Shown here piece by piece: positions 1-10,523 of a stretch of DNA of 64,000 bases; position 1 is the first letter of the stretch; every line of letters begins with the position of its first letter. The DNA lies in NCBI GenBank assembly GCA_964057225.1, contig OZ059899.1:1364001-1428000 (forward strand), read 5' to 3'. This DNA comes from Auanema rhodensis (Eukaryota > Nematoda > Chromadorea > Rhabditida > Rhabditidae). The notes under the pieces were generated by a model that searched no databases, was not told the origin of the DNA, and saw nothing but the letters and a program-made list of their open reading frames with translations. A program made the translations under genes and the position numbers.

Positions 1-2507
1 ACGCTTAATACAAAAATTAGTTATGATCGTTTGAAAAATGATGCATTAGTGTATGTTGAGTTTCCATGTACACTCAACATTGCTTCCAAAAACATTTTGA
101 CAAAAATTTTTTCGAAAAATTTCAAAAGAATTTAGCAAAAAGTAGATGTTTTTAGATTCCATTTTTAAGGAAAAGACGATGGACAATGTTATTCAACGAA
201 AAAATTATTTCTTCAGGGTGAAAATCGAGGATATAAGTGTGAACTTATATCAGTTGATATCTCGGTGCATTTTTAAGTTAGCGCAAATCTGATAACACAG
301 ATCGACGCAGCTTAAAAATCCGCATCGTATGCACTATACTACATTGAGAAACGCTTGATACAAAAATTAGTTATGATCGTTTGAAAAATGATGCATTAGT
401 GTATGTTGAGTTTCCATGTACACTCAACATTGCTTCCAAAAACATTTTGACAAAAATTTTTTCGAAAAATTTCAAAATAATTTAGCGAAAAGTAGGTGTT
501 TCTAGATTCCATTTTTCAAGGCAAAGACGATGGACAATGTTATTCAACGAAAAAATTAATTCTTCAGGGTGAAAATCGAGGATATAAGTGTGAACTTATA
601 TCAGTTGATATCTCGGTGCATTTTTAAGCTAGCGCAAATCTGATAACACAGATCGACGCAGCTTAAAAATCCGCAGCGAATGCACTATACTACATTGAGA
701 AACGCTTAATACAAAAATTAGTTATGATCGTTTGAAAAATGATGCATTAGTGTATGTTGAGTTTCCATGTACACTCAACATTGCTTCCAAAAACATTTTG
801 ACAAAAATTTTTTCGAAAAATTTCAAAAGAATTTAGCAAAAAGTAGATGTTTTTAGATTCCATTTTTCAAGGCAAAGACGATGGACAATGTTATTCAACG
901 AAAAAATTATTTCTTCATTGTGAAAATCGAGGATATAAGTGTGAACTTATATCAGTTGATATCTCGGTGCATTTTTAAGCTAGCGCAAATCTGATAACAC
1001 AGATCGACGCAGCTTAAAAATCCGCAGCGAATGCACTATACTACATTGAGAAACGCTTAATACAAAAATTAGTTATGATCGTTTGAAAAATGATGCATTA
1101 GTGTATGTTGAGTTTCCATGTACACTCAACATTGCTTCCAAAAACATTTTGACAAAAATTTTTTCGAAAAATTTCAAAAGAATTTAGCAAAAAGTAGATG
1201 TTTTTAGATTCCATTTTTAAGGCAAAGACGATGGACAATGTTATTCAACGAAAAAATTATTTCTTCAGGGTGAAAATCGAGGATATAAGTGTGAACTTAT
1301 ATCAGTTGATATCTCGGTGCATTTTTAAGTTAGCGCAAATCTGATAACACAGATCGACGCAGCTTAAAAATCCGCATCGAATGCACTATACTACATTGAG
1401 AAACGCTTGATACAAAAATTAGTTATGATCGTTTGAAAAATGATGCATTAGTGTATGTTGAGTTTCCATGTACACTCAACATTGCTTCCAAAAACATTTT
1501 GACAAAAATTTTTTCGAAAAATTTCAAAATAATTTAGCGAAAAGTAGATGTTTCTAGATTCCATTTTTCAAGGCAAAGACGATGGACAATGTTATTCAAC
1601 GAAAAAATTAATTCTTCAGGGTGAAAATCGAGGATATAAGTGTGAACTTATATCAGTTGATATCTCGGTGCATTTTTAAGTTAGCGCAAATCTGATAACA
1701 CAGATCGACGCAGCTTAAAAATCCGCATCGAATGCACTATACTACATTGAGAAACGCTTAATACAAAAATTAGTTATGATCGTTTGAAAAATGATGCATT
1801 AGTGTATGTTGAGTTTCCATGTACACTCAACATTGCTTCCAAAAACATTTTGACAAAAATTTTTTCGAAAAATTTCGAAAGAATTTAGCAAAAAGTAGAT
1901 GTTTTTAGATTCCATTTTTCAAGGCAAAGACGATGGACAATGTTATTCAACGAAAAAATTATTTCTTCATTGTGAAAATCGAGGATATAAGTGTGAACTT
2001 ATATCAGTTGATATCTCGGTGCATTTTTAAGTTAGCGCAAATCTGATAACACAGATCGACGCAGCTTAAAAATCCGCATCGAATGCACTATACTACATTG
2101 AGAAACGCTTGATACAAAAATTAGTTATGATCGTTTGAAAAATGATGCATTAGTGTATGTTGAGTTTCCATGTACACTCAACATTGCTTCCAAAAACATT
2201 TTGACAAAAATTTTTTCGAAAAATTTCAAAATAATTTAGCAAAAAGTAGATGTTTTTAGATTCCATTTTTCAAGGCAAAGACGATGGACAATGTTATTCA
2301 ACGAAAAAATTAATTCTTCAGGGTGAAAATCGAGGATATAAGTGTGAACTTATATCAGTTGATATCTCGGTGCATTTTTAAGCTAGCGCAAATCTGATAA
2401 CACAGATCGACGCAGCTTAAAAATCCGCAGCGAATGCACTATACTACATTGAGAAACGCTTAATACAAAAATTAGTTATGATCGTTTGAAAAATGATGCA
2501 TTAGTGT

Positions 2508-2535
2508 ATGTTGAGTTTCCATGTACACTCAACAT
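2508..2535. repeat. Perfect 9-bp dyad, monomer 53-80
   Basis: Arms ATGTTGAGT and ACTCAACAT are exact reverse complements around a 10-base spacer. The element occurs once per monomer and is intact in nearly all copies. The W subtype breaks it, because 58A replaces the G that pairs with position 75. It could form a small cruciform or be a dimeric protein site; neither is shown by sequence alone. Confidence 0.8.
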
Positions 2536-2542
2536 TGCTTCC

Positions 2543-2596
2543 AAAAACATTTTGACAAAAATTTTTTCGAAAAATTTCAAAATAATTTAGCAAAAA
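2543..2596. other. Run of A/T tracts, monomer 88-141, possible intrinsic bend
   Basis: Tracts A5 (88-92), T4 (95-98), A5T6 (102-112), A5T3 (115-122), A4 (124-127) and A5 (137-141) follow each other at roughly one to one-and-a-half helical turns. The palindrome TTTTTCGAAAAA (108-119) sits in the middle. Phased A-tracts are known to curve DNA, and curvature is common in satellites. Here the spacing is only approximately phased, so bending is plausible but not certain. Confidence 0.5.
2563..2574. repeat. 12-bp palindrome TTTTTCGAAAAA, monomer 108-119
   Basis: This perfect palindrome is centred on a BstBI site (TTCGAA). It is present in nearly every copy. Exceptions are the T112C copies at 52989 and 56148, where the arm has one C. 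The neighbouring base 106 varies (A, C or T) without touching the palindrome. Confidence 0.75.
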
Positions 2597-2629
2597 GTAG
2601 ATGTTTTTAGATTCCATTTTTCAAGGCAA

Positions 2630-2663
2630 AGACGATGGACAATGTTATTCAACGAAAAAATTA
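2630..2663. other. Invariant box 1, monomer 175-208, with a partial CENP-B-box-like stretch
   Basis: I saw no substitution or indel in this 34-bp stretch in any of the 182 copies, while flanking positions 159-172 and 209-219 vary often. On the minus strand positions 202-186 begin TTTCGTTGAA. The first eight bases match the mammalian CENP-B box, and I count 10 of 17 matches overall. The CGGG part needed for CENP-B binding is absent, so this is not a canonical box. Constraint from a sequence-specific protein is possible; recent homogenisation could also leave such a stretch unchanged. Confidence 0.6.
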
Positions 2664-2685
2664 ATTCTTCAGGGTGAAAATCGAG

Positions 2686-2707
2686 GATATAAGTGTGAAC
2701 TTATATC
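2686..2707. repeat. Perfect 9-bp dyad with 4-base loop, monomer 231-252
   Basis: Arms GATATAAGT and ACTTATATC flank the spacer GTGA, giving a tight hairpin-capable site. The 251-252AA change in W, Y, Z, V and some R copies removes the two outer pairs and leaves seven. G242A in Q1 copies alters only the loop. Confidence 0.8.
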
Positions 2708-2724
2708 AGTTGATATCTCGGTGC

Positions 2725-2775
2725 ATTTTTAAGCTAGCGCAAATCTGATAACACAGATCGACGCAGCTTAAAAAT
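2725..2775. repeat. Large nested dyad, 11-bp outer and 5-bp inner stem, monomer 270-320
   Basis: Outer arms ATTTTTAAGCT (270-280) and AGCTTAAAAAT (310-320) are perfect reverse complements. Inside, GCG/CGC can add three pairs past a bulged A, and ATCTG (288-292) pairs with CAGAT (299-303) around a 6-base loop. This is the strongest secondary-structure element of the monomer. The subtype changes C279T, T280C, T314C and A317T each fall in the outer stem. Almost every copy carries at most one of them, so at least 10 of 11 outer pairs remain. The copy at 4560 carries both 279T and 314A. Confidence 0.8.
2737..2766. other. Invariant box 2, monomer 282-311
   Basis: This 30-bp stretch forms the inner part of the large dyad. 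I saw no change in it in any copy, although base 279 just outside it and bases 314, 317 and 326 beyond it are among the most variable of the monomer. It holds four CpG sites. With box 1 it is the best candidate for a constrained element. Confidence 0.6.
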
Positions 2776-4209
2776 CCGCAGCGAATGCACTATACTACAT
2801 TGAGAAACGCTTAATACAAAAATTAGTTATGATCGTTTGAAAAATGATGCATTAGTGTATGTTGAGTTTCCATGTACACTCAACATTGCTTCCAAAAACA
2901 TTTTGACAAAAATTTTTTCGAAAAATTTCAAAAGAATTTAGCAAAAAGTAGATGTTTTTAGATTCCATTTTTAAGGCAAAGACGATGGACAATGTTATTC
3001 AACGAAAAAATTATTTCTTCAGGGTGAAAATCGAGGATATAAGTGTGAACTTATATCAGTTGATATCTCGGTGCATTTTTAAGTTAGCGCAAATCTGATA
3101 ACACAGATCGACGCAGCTTAAAAATCCGCATCGAATGCACTATACTACATTGAGAAACGCTTGATACAAAAATTAGTTATGATCGTTTGAAAAATGATGC
3201 ATTAGTGTATGTTGAGTTTCCATGTACACTCAACATTGCTTCCAAAAACATTTTGACAAAAATTTTTTCGAAAAATTTCAAAATAATTTAGCAAAAAGTA
3301 GATGTTTTTAGATTCCATTTTTCAAGGCAAAGACGATGGACAATGTTATTCAACGAAAAAATTAATTCTTCAGGGTGAAAATCGAGGATATAAGTGTGAA
3401 CTTATATCAGTTGATATCTCGGTGCATTTTTAAGCTAGCGCAAATCTGATAACACAGATCGACGCAGCTTAAAAATCCGCAGCGAATGCACTATACTACA
3501 TTGAGAAACGCTTAATACAAAAATTAGTTATGATCGTTTGAAAAATGATGCATTAGTGTATGTTGAGTTTCCATGTACACTCAACATTGCTTCCAAAAAC
3601 ATTTTGACAAAAATTTTTTCGAAAAATTTCAAAATAATTTAGCAAAAAGTAGATGTTTTTAGATTCCATTTTTCAAGGCAAAGACGATGGACAATGTTAT
3701 TCAACGAAAAAATTAATTCTTCAGGGTGAAAATCGAGGATATAAGTGTGAACTTATATCAGTTGATATCTCGGTGCATTTTTAAGCTAGCGCAAATCTGA
3801 TAACACAGATCGACGCAGCTTAAAAATCCGCAGCGAATGCACTATACTACATTGAGAAACGCTTAATACAAAAATTAGTTATGATCGTTTGAAAAATGAT
3901 GCATTAGTGTATGTTGAGTTTCCATGTACACTCAACATTGCTTCCAAAAACATTTTGACAAAAATTTTTTCGAAAAATTTCAAAATAATTTAGCAAAAAG
4001 TAGATGTTTTTAGATTCCATTTTTCAAGGCAAAGACGATGGACAATGTTATTCAACGAAAAAATTAATTATTCAGGGTGAAAATCGAGGATATAAGTGTG
4101 AACTTGTATCAGTTGATATCTCGGTGCATTTTTAAGCTAGCGCAAATCTGATAACACAGATCGACGCAGCTTAAAAATCCGCAGCGAATGCACTATACTA
4201 CATTGAGAA

Positions 4210-5963
4210 ACGCTTAATACAAAAATTAGTTATGATCGTTTGAAAAATGATGCATTAGTGTATGTTGAGTTTCCATGTACACTCAACATTGCTTCCAAAA
4301 ACATTTTGACAAAAATTTTTTCGAAAAATTTCAAAAGAATTTAGCAAAAAGTAGATGTTTTTAGATTCCATTTTTAAGGCAAAGACGATGGACAATGTTA
4401 TTCAACGAAAAAATTATTTCTTCAGGGTGAAAATCGAGGATATAAGTGTGAACTTATATCAGTTGATATCTCGGTGCATTTTTAAGTTAGCGCAAATCTG
4501 ATAACACAGATCGACGCAGCTTAAAAATCCGCATCGAATGCACTATACTACATTGAGAAACGCTTGATACAAAAATTAGTTATGATCGTTTGAAAAATGA
4601 TGCATTAGTGTATGTTGAGTTTCCATGTACACTCAACATTGCTTCCAAAAACATTTTGACAAAAATTTTTTCGAAAAATTTCAAAATAATTTAGCGAAAA
4701 GTAGATGTTTCTAGATTCCATTTTTCAAGGCAAAGACGATGGACAATGTTATTCAACGAAAAAATTAATTCTTCAGGGTGAAAATCGAGGATATAAGTGT
4801 GAACTTATATCAGTTGATATCTCGGTGCATTTTTAAGTTAGCGCAAATCTGATAACACAGATCGACGCAGCTAAAAAATCCGCATCGAATGCACTATACT
4901 ACATTGAGAAACGCTTAATACAAAAATTAGTTATGATCGTTTGAAAAATGATGCATTAGTGTATGTTGAGTTTCCATGTACACTCAACATTGCTTCCAAA
5001 AACATTTTGACAAAAATTTTTTCGAAAAATTTCAAAAGAAATTAGCAAAAAGTAGATGTTTTTAGATTCCATTTTTCAAGGCAAAGACGATGGACAATGT
5101 TATTCAACGAAAAAATTATTTCTTCATTGTGAAAATCGAGGATATAAGTGTGAACTTATATCAGTTGATATCTCGGTGCATTTTTAAGTTAGCGCAAATC
5201 TGATAACACAGATCGACGCAGCTTAAAAATCCGCATCGAATGCACTATACTACATTGAGAAACGCTTGATACAAAAATTAGTTATGATCGTTTGAAAAAT
5301 GATGCATTAGTGTATGTTGAGTTTCCATGTACACTCAACATTGCTTCCAAAAACATTTTGACAAAAATTTTTTCGAAAAATTTCAAAATAATTTAGCAAA
5401 AAGTAGATGTTTTTAGATTCCATTTTTCAAGGCAAAGACGATGGACAATGTTATTCAACGAAAAAATTAATTCTTCAGGGTGAAAATCGAGGATATAAGT
5501 GTGAACTTATATCAGTTGATATCTCGGTGCATTTTTAAGCTAGCGCAAATCTGATAACACAGATCGACGCAGCTTAAAAATCCGCAGCGAATGCACTATA
5601 CTACATTGAGAAACGCTTAATACAAAAATTAGTTATGATCGTTTGAAAAATGATGCATTAGTGTATGTTGAGTTTCCATGTACACTCAACATTGCTTCCA
5701 AAAACATTTTGACAAAAATTTTTTCGAAAAATTTCAAAATAATTTAGCAAAAAGTAGATGTTTTTAGATTCCATTTTTCAAGGCAAAGACGATGGACAAT
5801 GTTATTCAACGAAAAAATTAATTCTTCAGGGTGAAAATCGAGGATATAAGTGTGAACTTATATCAGTTGATATCTCGGTGCATTTTTAAGCTAGCGCAAA
5901 TCTGATAACACAGATCGACGCAGCTTAAAAATCCGCAGCGAATGCACTATACTACATTGAGAA
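4210..5963 (+). repeat. Five-monomer unit D-E-F-G-H, copy 2
   Basis: This is the same order as 1053-2806 and also 1,754 bp long. Private differences are 314A in the E copy (4560) and an A in place of T at 132 in the F copy (4911), so the copies have diverged slightly since duplication. Confidence 0.8.
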
Positions 5964-7367
5964 ACGCTTAATACAAAAATTAGTTATGATCGTTTGAAAA
6001 ATGATGCATTAGTGTATGTTGAGTTTCCATGTACACTCAACATTGCTTCCAAAAACATTTTGACAAAAATTTTTTCGAAAAATTTCAAAATAATTTAGCA
6101 AAAAGTAGATGTTTTTAGATTCCATTTTTCAAGGCAAAGACGATGGACAATGTTATTCAACGAAAAAATTAATTCTTCAGGGTGAAAATCGAAGATATAA
6201 GTGTGAACTTATATCAGTTGATATCTCGGTGCATTTTTAAGCTAGCGCAAATCTGATAACACAGATCGACGCAGCTTAAAAATCCGCAGCGAATGCACTA
6301 TACTACATTGAGAAACGCTTAATACAAAAATTAGTTATGATCGTTTGAAAAATGATGCATTAGTGTATGTTGAGTTTCCATGTACACTCAACATTGCTTC
6401 CAAAAACATTTTGACAAAAATTTTTTCGAAAAATTTCAAAATAATTTAGCAAAAAGTAGATGTTTTTAGATTCCATTTTTCAAGGCAAAGACGATGGACA
6501 ATGTTATTCAACGAAAAAATTAATTCTTCAGGGTGAAAATCGAGGATATAAGTGTGAACTTATATCAGTTGATATCTCGGTGCATTTTTAAGCTAGCGCA
6601 AATCTGATAACACAGATCGACGCAGCTTAAAAATCCGCAGCGAATGCACTATACTACATTGAGAAACGCTTAATACAAAAATTAGTTATGATCGTTTGAA
6701 AAATGATGCATTAGTGTATGTTGAGTTTCCATGTACACTCAACATTGCTTCCAAAAACATTTTGACAAAAATTTTTTCGAAAAATTTCAAAAGAATTTAG
6801 CAAAAAGTAGATGTTTTTAGATTCCATTTTTCAAGGCAAAGACGATGGACAATGTTATTCAACGAAAAAATTAATTCTTCAGGGTGAAAATCGAGGATAT
6901 AAGTGTGAACTTATATCAGTTGATATCTCGGTGCATTTTTAAGCTAGCGCAAATCTGATAACACAGATCGACGCAGCTTAAAAATCCGCAGCGAATGCAC
7001 TATACTACATTGAGAAACGCTTAATACAAAAATTAGTTATGATCGTTTGAAAAATGATGCATTAGTGTATGTTGAGTTTCCATGTACACTCAACATTGCT
7101 TCCAAAAACATTTTGACAAAAATTTTTTCGAAAAATTTCAAAATAATTTAGCAAAAAGTAGATGTTTTTAGATTCCATTTTTCAAGGCAAAGACGATGGA
7201 CAATGTTATTCAACGAAAAAATTAATTCTTCAGGGTGAAAATCGAGGATATAAGTGTGAACTTATATCAGTTGATATCTCGGTGCATTTTTAAGCTAGCG
7301 CAAATCTGATAACACAGATCGACGCAGCTTAAAAATCCGCAGCGAATGCACTATACTACATTGAGAA
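5613..7367 (+). repeat. Run of near-identical H monomers
   Basis: Five consecutive monomers are H-H-H-K-H. The H copies match the reference except one G-to-A at monomer position 230 in the second (5964). The K copy (6666) differs only by 128G. This is the most homogeneous stretch of block I and fits recent local amplification of a single monomer. Confidence 0.8.
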
Positions 7368-9121
7368 ACGCTTAATACAAAAATTAGTTATGATCGTTTG
7401 AAAAATGATGCATTAGTGTATGTTGAGTTTCCATGTACACTCAACATTGCTTCCAAAAACATTTTGACAAAAATTTTTTCGAAAAATTTCAAAAGAATTT
7501 AGCAAAAAGTAGATGTTTTTAGATTCCATTTTTAAGGAAAAGACGATGGACAATGTTATTCAACGAAAAAATTATTTCTTCAGGGTGAAAATCGAGGATA
7601 TAAGTGTGAACTTATATCAGTTGATATCTCGGTGCATTTTTAAGTTAGCGCAAATCTGATAACACAGATCGACGCAGCTTAAAAATCCGCATCGTATGCA
7701 CTATACTACATTGAGAAACGCTTGATACAAAAATTAGTTATGATCGTTTGAAAAATGATGCATTAGTGTATGTTGAGTTTCCATGTACACTCAACATTGC
7801 TTCCAAAAACATTTTGACAAAAATTTTTTCGAAAAATTTCAAAATAATTTAGCGAAAAGTAGATGTTTCTAGATTCCATTTTTCAAGGCAAAGACGATGG
7901 ACAATGTTATTCAACGAAAAAATTAATTCTTCAGGGTGAAAATCGAGGATATAAGTGTGAACTTATATCAGTTGATATCTCGGTGCATTTTTAAGCTAGC
8001 GCAAATCTGATAACACAGATCGACGCAGCTTAAAAATCCGCAGCGAATGCACTATACTACATTGAGAAACGCTTAATACAAAAATTAGTTATGATCGTTT
8101 GAAAAATGATGCATTAGTGTATGTTGAGTTTCCATGTACACTCAACATTGCTTCCAAAAACATTTTGACAAAAATTTTTTCGAAAAATTTCAAAATAATT
8201 TAGCAAAAAGTAGATGTTTTTAGATTCCATTTTTCAAGGCAAAGACGATGGACAATGTTATTCAACGAAAAAATTAATTCTTCAGGGTGAAAATCGAGGA
8301 TATAAGTGTGAACTTATATCAGTTGATATCTCGGTGCATTTTTAAGCTAGCGCAAATCTGATAACACAGATCGACGCAGCTTAAAAATCCGCAGCGAATG
8401 CACTATACTACATTGAGAAACGCTTAATACAAAAATTAGTTATGATCGTTTGAAAAATGATGCATTAGTGTATGTTGAGTTTCCATGTACACTCAACATT
8501 GCTTCCAAAAACATTTTGACAAAAATTTTTTCGAAAAATTTCAAAATAATTTAGCAAAAAGTAGATGTTTTTAGATTCCATTTTTCAAGGCAAAGACGAT
8601 GGACAATGTTATTCAACGAAAAAATTAATTCTTCAGGGTGAAAATCGAGGATATAAGTGTGAACTTGTATCAGTTGATATCTCGGTGCATTTTTAAGTTA
8701 GCGCAAATCTGATAACACAGATCGACGCAGCTTAAAAATCCGCATCGAATGCACTATACTACATTGAGAAACGCTTGATACAAAAATTAGTTATGATCGT
8801 TTGAAAAATGATGCATTAGTGTATGTTGAGTTTCCATGTACACTCAACATTGCTTCCAAAAACATTTTGACAAAAATTTTTTCGAAAAATTTCAAAATAA
8901 TTTAGCAAAAAGTAGATGTTTTTAGATTCCATTTTTCAAGGCAAAGACGATGGACAATGTTATTCAACGAAAAAATTAATTCTTCAGGGTGAAAATCGAG
9001 GATATAAGTGTGAACTTATATCAGTTGATATCTCGGTGCATTTTTAAGCTAGCGCAAATCTGATAACACAGATCGACGCAGTTTAAAAATCCGCAGCGAA
9101 TGCACTATACTACATTGAGAA

Positions 9122-10523
9122 ACGCTTAATACAAAAATTAGTTATGATCGTTTGAAAAATGATGCATTAGTGTATGTTGAGTTTCCATGTACACTCAACA
9201 TTGCTTCCAAAAACATTTTGACAAAAATTTTTTCGAAAAATTTCAAAAGAATTTAGCAAAAAGTAGATGTTTTTAGATTCCATTTTTAAGGAAAAGACGA
9301 TGGACAATGTTATTCAACGAAAAAATTATTTCTTCAGGGTGAAAATCGAGGATATAAGTGTGAACTTATATCAGTTGATATCTCGGTGCATTTTTAAGTT
9401 AGCGCAAATCTGATAACACAGATCGACGCAGCTTAAAAATCCGCAGCGAATGCACTATACTACATTGAGAAACGCTTAATACAAAAATTAGTTATGATCG
9501 TTTGAAAAATGATGCATTAGTGTATGTTGAGTTTCCATGTACACTCAACATTGCTTCCAAAAACATTTTGACAAAAATTTTTTCGAAAAATTTCAAAATA
9601 ATTTAGCAAAAAGTAGATGTTTTTAGATTCCATTTTTCAAGGCAAAGACGATGGACAATGTTATTCAACGAAAAAATTAATTCTTCAGGGTGAAAATCGA
9701 GGATATAAGTGTGAACTTATATCAGTTGATATCTCGGTGCATTTTTAAGCTAGCGCAAATCTGATAACACAGATCGACGCAGCTTAAAAATCCGCAGCGA
9801 ATGCACTATACTACATTGAGAAACGCTTAATACAAAAATTAGTTATGATCGTTTGAAAAATGATGCATTAGTGTATGTTGAGTTTCCATGTACACTCAAC
9901 ATTGCTTCCAAAAACATTTTGACAAAAATTTTTTCGAAAAATTTCAAAAGAATTTAGCAAAAAGTAGATGTTTTTAGATTCCATTTTTAAGGAAAAGACG
10001 ATGGACAATGTTATTCAACGAAAAAATTATTTCTTCAGGGTGAAAATCGAGGATATAAGTGTGAACTTATATCAGTTGATATCTCGGTGCATTTTTAAGT
10101 TAGCGCAAATCTGATAACACAGATCGACGCAGCTTAAAAATCCGCAGCGAATGCACTATACTACATTGAGAAACGCTTAATACAAAAATTAGTTATGATC
10201 GTTTGAAAAATGATGCATTAGTGTATGTTGAGTTTCCATGTACACTCAACATTGCTTCCAAAAACATTTTGACAAAAATTTTTTCGAAAAATTTCAAAAT
10301 AATTTAGCAAAAAGTAGATGTTTTTAGATTCCATTTTTCAAGGCAAAGACGATGGACAATGTTATTCAACGAAAAAATTAATTCTTCAGGGTGAAAATCG
10401 AGGATATAAGTGTGAACTTATATCAGTTGATATCTCGGTGCATTTTTAAGCTAGCGCAAATCTGATAACACAGATCGACGCAGCTTAAAAATCCGCAGCG
10501 AATGCACTATACTACATTGAGAA
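9122..10523 (+). repeat. Tandem dimer A-H, two copies of 701 bp
   Basis: A 350-bp A monomer followed by a 351-bp H monomer occurs twice (9122-9822 and 9823-10523). Both A copies share the unusual pairing of 279T with 326G, which the other A copies (1, 7368, 10524; 326T and 329T) do not have. That marks a true dimer duplication. Confidence 0.82.

Larger units (their letters stand above)
1053..2806 (+). repeat. Five-monomer unit D-E-F-G-H, copy 1
   Basis: The ordered set is D (350 bp), E (7G, 137G, 152C, 279T), F (217-218TT), G and H. It recurs in the same order at 4210-5963, nine monomers downstream. The intervening copies D-G-H-H look like a shortened version of the same unit. The F copy here (1754) has an A-to-G change at 124 that its partner lacks. 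Confidence 0.8.
2456..2806 (+). repeat. Reference monomer (H type), 351 bp
   Basis: This copy serves as the reference for monomer numbering. By hand count the 351-bp consensus has 53 C and 57 G, about 31% G+C. It has 12 CpG sites against roughly 8.6 expected from composition. Map by monomer position: dyad 53-80; A/T-tract run 88-141; central palindrome 108-119; most subtype-defining bases in 125-172; invariant box 175-208; second variable zone 209-219; dyad 231-252; EcoRV site GATATC 257-262; large nested dyad 270-320 enclosing invariant box 282-311; variable tail 314-344. NsiI (ATGCAT, 41-46) and NheI (GCTAGC, 278-283) sites are present; NheI is lost in every 279T copy. Copies starting at 3508, 5613, 6315, 7017, 8069, 9472 and 10173 read as identical to this one. 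Confidence 0.93.

Noticed and set aside
2641-2657. True CENP-B box
   Set aside because: Only the first eight bases and two later positions fit (10 of 17), and the CGGG core contact is absent.
2686-2707. Rho-independent terminator or bacterial operator in the 231-252 dyad
   Set aside because: The stem is AT-rich, is not followed by a dedicated T run and occurs in every satellite copy, and nothing in the window suggests a prokaryote.
2456-2806. Monomer as an ancient dimer of about 175 bp
   Set aside because: The two halves show no convincing similarity by eye beyond shared A/T-richness.
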